Virus record (IMG/VR): IMGVR_UViG_3300003690_000123
Span: 1-22,599 of that record
Reading direction: 5' to 3' (one strand)
Origin: a virus
Length of the DNA: 22,599 nucleotides
Below the pieces are notes generated by a model that worked only from the letters and a program-made list of their open reading frames with translations, was not told where the DNA came from and ran no database searches. Of this stretch, positions 20,898 through 22,599 are shown piece after piece. The translations under genes and the position numbers were made by a program. Every line of letters begins with the position of its first letter. Position 1 is the first letter of the stretch.

Positions 20898-21445
20898 GCC
20901 GCGTTTTCCTTTGCTGGCTTCGCCCAGAACTTGCTGTCCCACCGTTCGGTCAATCTAAAACCTTGGCCATGTTCGTCTTGGACTTGCTCAACTTTCTTAT
21001 TCCATAGCCACTGCGGGACGGTGCCAGCTTCGGCGTTCCACTGGGAGCGTGGAAAAAATAACCGCACACGCTTTGGTCTACCTGTTCGCGCAAATCCTTG
21101 GCGAGTTGACTCGGCAGTCCAATCAAAACCAACTGACTTATCGTTAGTCCAATCAGGATTGGTCCCAACTAATACAGGAGCGGAACCGCGATCCGAATAA
21201 GCCTGACTTGCCGCCGCTAAATCCTCGATCTCTTCGTCACTCGCAGGACCAACGCGCTCAAGATTCTGAAGCGATAAAAATTGGTCCTTAGTTTTACCTT
21301 TGACTCTAGAGATTGCAGACCAGCCAAAGTCAGGATGATTATAAAAGCGCACAACCAAAACCCGCGCCCCTTTCTGCGCCTTGGTATTCTGCCGTCCCGA
21401 CACAACCCGTGCAGCGAACGGCGTAGTCATATCATGTGTGACCAT
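20894..21445 (-). CDS. Phage protein of unknown function, 183 residues
   Basis: This soluble protein appears mainly beta in its first half (ARVLVVRFYNHPDFGWSAI, then VKGKTKDQFLSLQNLERVG). An acidic helix EEIEDLAAASQAY follows, and the C-terminal region is Trp- and Arg-rich (GFDWTAES, RVRLFFPRSQW, WLWNKKVEQV). I do not recognise a family. The ATG has GAGGT five bases upstream, within a 19-base leader repeated at 22078-22096. It heads a three-gene leftward unit with the membrane and zinc-finger genes. Confidence 0.7.
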   Translation of the reverse strand: MVTHDMTTPFAARVVSGRQNTKAQKGARVLVVRFYNHPDFGWSAISRVKGKTKDQFLSLQNLERVGPASDEEIEDLAAASQAYSDRGSAPVLVGTNPDWTNDKSVGFDWTAESTRQGFARTGRPKRVRLFFPRSQWNAEAGTVPQWLWNKKVEQVQDEHGQGFRLTERWDSKFWAKPAKENAA

Positions 21446-21447
21446 GT

Positions 21448-21466
21448 GTCACCTCACTTGTTAAGT
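21448..21466 (-). repeat. 19-base direct repeat, copy 1 (leader/ribosome binding site)
   Basis: The minus-strand sequence ACTTAACAAGTGAGGTGAC occurs here just before the 183-residue gene. It recurs exactly at 22078-22096 before the 85-residue gene. It contains the GAGGT ribosome binding site. Confidence 0.8.
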
Positions 21467-21491
21467 ATTGAACAGTCAATGATGCTAACGC

Positions 21492-21547
21492 ATCCATCAG
21501 CACCTCAGCCAGAGATGCTGGTGGATACGCCCGACTTGCATCGGGCG
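21492..21547. other. Two adjacent inverted repeats in an intergenic gap
   Basis: The first is an 11-bp stem with one mismatch (21492-21502 with 21516-21526), the second a 7-bp perfect GC-rich stem (21528-21534 with 21541-21547). They fill the gap between the 89-residue gene and the 183-residue gene. There is no U-run, so a classic terminator is unlikely; a structured leader or regulator-binding region is possible. Confidence 0.45.
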
Positions 21548-21555
21548 CACCTTCT

Positions 21556-21825
21556 TTAATGGAGCTTGCCTGATGGGCAATACTCATCATGCAATCGTTC
21601 CATAATCTTATTGGTGATCGCGGTCAGAATAACATGCACCGCATACTCTGGGCGCGGTGATGTCTCAAATGAAATGTCGGCAGCTAGTTCAGCCAACACC
21701 TGTGACAACACTAACAAGGACACGCCGCCATCAAACAATTCTTTGGTCTGATCCGAAAGCGTACTGTAAACTTCGTAATACGCTTTGCTTTCCTCATCGC
21801 TCATCGTTTGTTTGATCTCAGGCAT
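21556..21825 (-). CDS. Small phage protein of unknown function, 89 residues
   Basis: The acidic, mostly helical protein reads KAYYEVYSTLSDQTKELFDG, then SLLVLSQVLAELAADI, then YAVHVILTAITNKIMERLHDEY. It has no membrane segment or motif I recognise. The ATG at 21825 overlaps the preceding gene's stop by eight bases with AAGGA upstream; a second ATG at residue 8 is possible. It belongs to the 47/85/89-residue gene unit. Confidence 0.65.
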   Translation of the reverse strand: MPEIKQTMSDEESKAYYEVYSTLSDQTKELFDGGVSLLVLSQVLAELAADISFETSPRPEYAVHVILTAITNKIMERLHDEYCPSGKLH

Positions 21826-22075
21826 AGCCGTTGTCCTTCTCCAAATATGCGGCAGGGATTAAGTTCAAAAGTTTACACCCAGCACGGTAAAATATACTGG
21901 CGTACCAACCGGGGAATGTTCCCTCCTCATTAGCCTTCACTGTCCACCAATCAGGAAAATGCCAGCGTGGGAGAACCCCCCAACTGCCGCATCCCCACTG
22001 TCGGAACGCATACTCAACTAGATAGTCAGACACCGTTTCCACAGCACCAAACAAGTGGCTTAAAAATTTAGTCAT
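21818..22075 (-). CDS. Small phage protein of unknown function, 85 residues
   Basis: The protein is unusually rich in Trp and aromatic residues (RQWGCGSWGVLPRWHFPDWW, then FPGWYASIFYRAGC). It has an amphipathic N-terminus and no clear membrane span or family. The ATG follows the 19-base leader repeat with its GAGGT site, and the gene overlaps the preceding 47-residue gene by eight bases. High aromatic content with four Gly-Trp or Asp-Trp turns suggests a compact fold or membrane-surface contact; this is speculative. Confidence 0.65.
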   Translation of the reverse strand: MTKFLSHLFGAVETVSDYLVEYAFRQWGCGSWGVLPRWHFPDWWTVKANEEGTFPGWYASIFYRAGCKLLNLIPAAYLEKDNGYA

Positions 22076-22211
22076 CAGTCACCTCACTTGTTAAGTTACG
22101 TTCAGCGCACCAACAGCATACATCGCCTTCATCTGAGCGCAGTATGCAATCACATTCGTGACAATGCTCGTGCGGCTCATTGCTCTCATCACATTTACAT
22201 AAAGCAGTCAT
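22068..22211 (-). CDS. 47-residue Cys/His-rich putative zinc-binding peptide
   Basis: The peptide has C5-K-C7, then H14-E-H16-C17-H-E-C20-D-C22, and C32-C33-W-C35, enough ligands for one or two zinc sites. The ATG follows GAGGTGACAGACTG, so the ribosome binding site is good. The end overlaps the 85-residue gene. No family is recognised; it could bind RNA, DNA or a host protein. The 22212-22305 stretch upstream is non-coding, with an imperfect 8-bp hairpin at 22267-22288. Confidence 0.6.
   Translation of the reverse strand: MTALCKCDESNEPHEHCHECDCILRSDEGDVCCWCAERNLTSEVTDD
22078..22096 (-). repeat. 19-base direct repeat, copy 2 (inside a coding end)
   Basis: This is an exact copy of the 21448-21466 repeat. 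Here it also encodes residues near the C-terminus of the 47-residue protein (NLTSEVTD region) while serving as the ribosome binding site for the 85-residue gene. Confidence 0.8.
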
Positions 22212-22305
22212 CAGTCTGTCACCTCACTAAACATTTGTTGTTCAATATCTGACTGCCATCATCAGGCACCGCCCATCACGGCAGTGCGACCTTTCGGTTT
22301 CGGCT

Positions 22306-22338
22306 AAAGAAAAAGGGGAGGGCTTCCGCCTCCCCTTT
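22306..22338 (-). terminator. Rho-independent terminator after the 52-residue gene
   Basis: A perfect 10-bp stem (22312-22321 with 22329-22338) has a 7-base loop. Read leftward it is followed by TTTCTTTA-like Ts. It separates the last two small genes of the window from the 47/85/89-residue unit. Confidence 0.8.
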
Positions 22339-22352
22339 AGACTCACAGTTAA

Positions 22353-22511
22353 TTATTGATCCCTTTTCTTTACATGAGCATCAATAAAATCGTGAGGAAT
22401 TTCTGGGCTTAGGCGTTTCAATTCCTCCGCTGTATATGTTTCTGGTTTGCGAACCCCGTACTTATTAAATTGATCGTGTGCCCATTTAGTAAATTTATCT
22501 TTGGACTTCAT
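22353..22511 (-). CDS. Small phage protein, 52 residues, with KYG-P motif
   Basis: The charged, helical protein begins KSKDKFTKWAHDQFNKYGV and continues RKPETYTAEELKRLSPEIP. The FNKYGVRKPETYT phrase resembles FGKYGIKAPNPEK in the RHH-like protein at 19679-19915. The ATG has a GGGAG site upstream and overlaps the stop of the preceding frame as TGATG. A terminator follows 15 bases after its stop. Function unknown. Confidence 0.6.
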   Translation of the reverse strand: MKSKDKFTKWAHDQFNKYGVRKPETYTAEELKRLSPEIPHDFIDAHVKKRDQ

Positions 22512-22597
22512 CAGTTAGTCTCCCAATCATTTTTATTAACCGTGGCCTTGCACAAAATGCACACCAGTGCTGACCAAGCAAAATGATAAACGCGAGT
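22511..22597 (-). CDS. C-terminal end of a small Cys-containing protein, cut by the window edge
   Basis: This frame is open from the right edge and ends in TGA overlapping the next ATG (TGATG). The visible 28 residues include a VCILCKATVNKNDWE stretch with a CxxC pair, suggesting a zinc-binding small protein. Other frames here also lack early stops, so the coding call relies mainly on the stop/start overlap typical of this region. Confidence 0.4.
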   Translation of the reverse strand, partial: TRVYHFAWSALVCILCKATVNKNDWETN

Positions 22598-22599
22598 TA

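Noticed and set aside
1-22599. tRNA genes, CRISPR arrays, insertion sequences
   Set aside because: No cloverleaf-like sequences, regularly spaced repeats, transposase genes or terminal inverted repeats were seen.

Overview
The window looks like part of a tailed-phage (Caudoviricetes) genome or prophage, probably temperate and probably infecting a Gram-negative proteobacterium. The reasons are a tyrosine integrase, a GH24 endolysin with a holin-like protein and a nested inner/outer spanin pair (the outer lipoprotein implies an outer membrane), a phage-type recombination set (ERF annealing protein, SSB-like protein, RusA, PD-(D/E)XK nuclease), a primase-helicase, and tightly overlapping genes with strong ribosome binding sites. 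Family assignments were made by reading motifs; no database search was run.

Layout, left to right. Positions 3-9735 (+) hold the end of a late structural region: the 3' part of a helix-rich protein, a 328-residue protein, and a 2599-codon open frame. The last two look like one giant internal/ejected virion protein split by a +1 frame change near 1936-2051. The giant frame carries a zincin-like HExxH motif, a class I methyltransferase, a possible nuclease-like module and a C-terminal region of the large polyvalent protein type. Copies of a short RRxSIxR motif lie at the module boundaries. Positions 9735-10747 (+) are the lysis cassette. It is followed by an aspartyl/asparaginyl beta-hydroxylase-like dioxygenase and a small zinc-ribbon protein (10751-11570).

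Positions 11557-16864 (-) are a leftward early operon that reads from a promoter at 16871-16899: PD-(D/E)XK nuclease, DGQHR/ParB-like protein, ERF protein, SSB-like protein, HNH (DUF968-like) protein, an unknown protein, a DUF6378 protein, an RHH-like regulator, and the integrase at the end. The leftward nuclease and the rightward RusA genes start head to head in a shared CATG. RusA leads a short rightward replication operon (16863-19718): RusA, a small protein, the primase-helicase and a small conserved protein.

Positions 19679-22599 (-) contain about a dozen very small accessory genes in at least three groups separated by rho-independent terminators. They include an RHH-like protein, an ArfA-like basic peptide, one- and two-pass membrane peptides, DnaJ-like and Cys-rich zinc peptides and several unknowns. 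Leader sequences are repeated in front of some of them. No tRNA, rRNA, CRISPR array or insertion sequence was seen.
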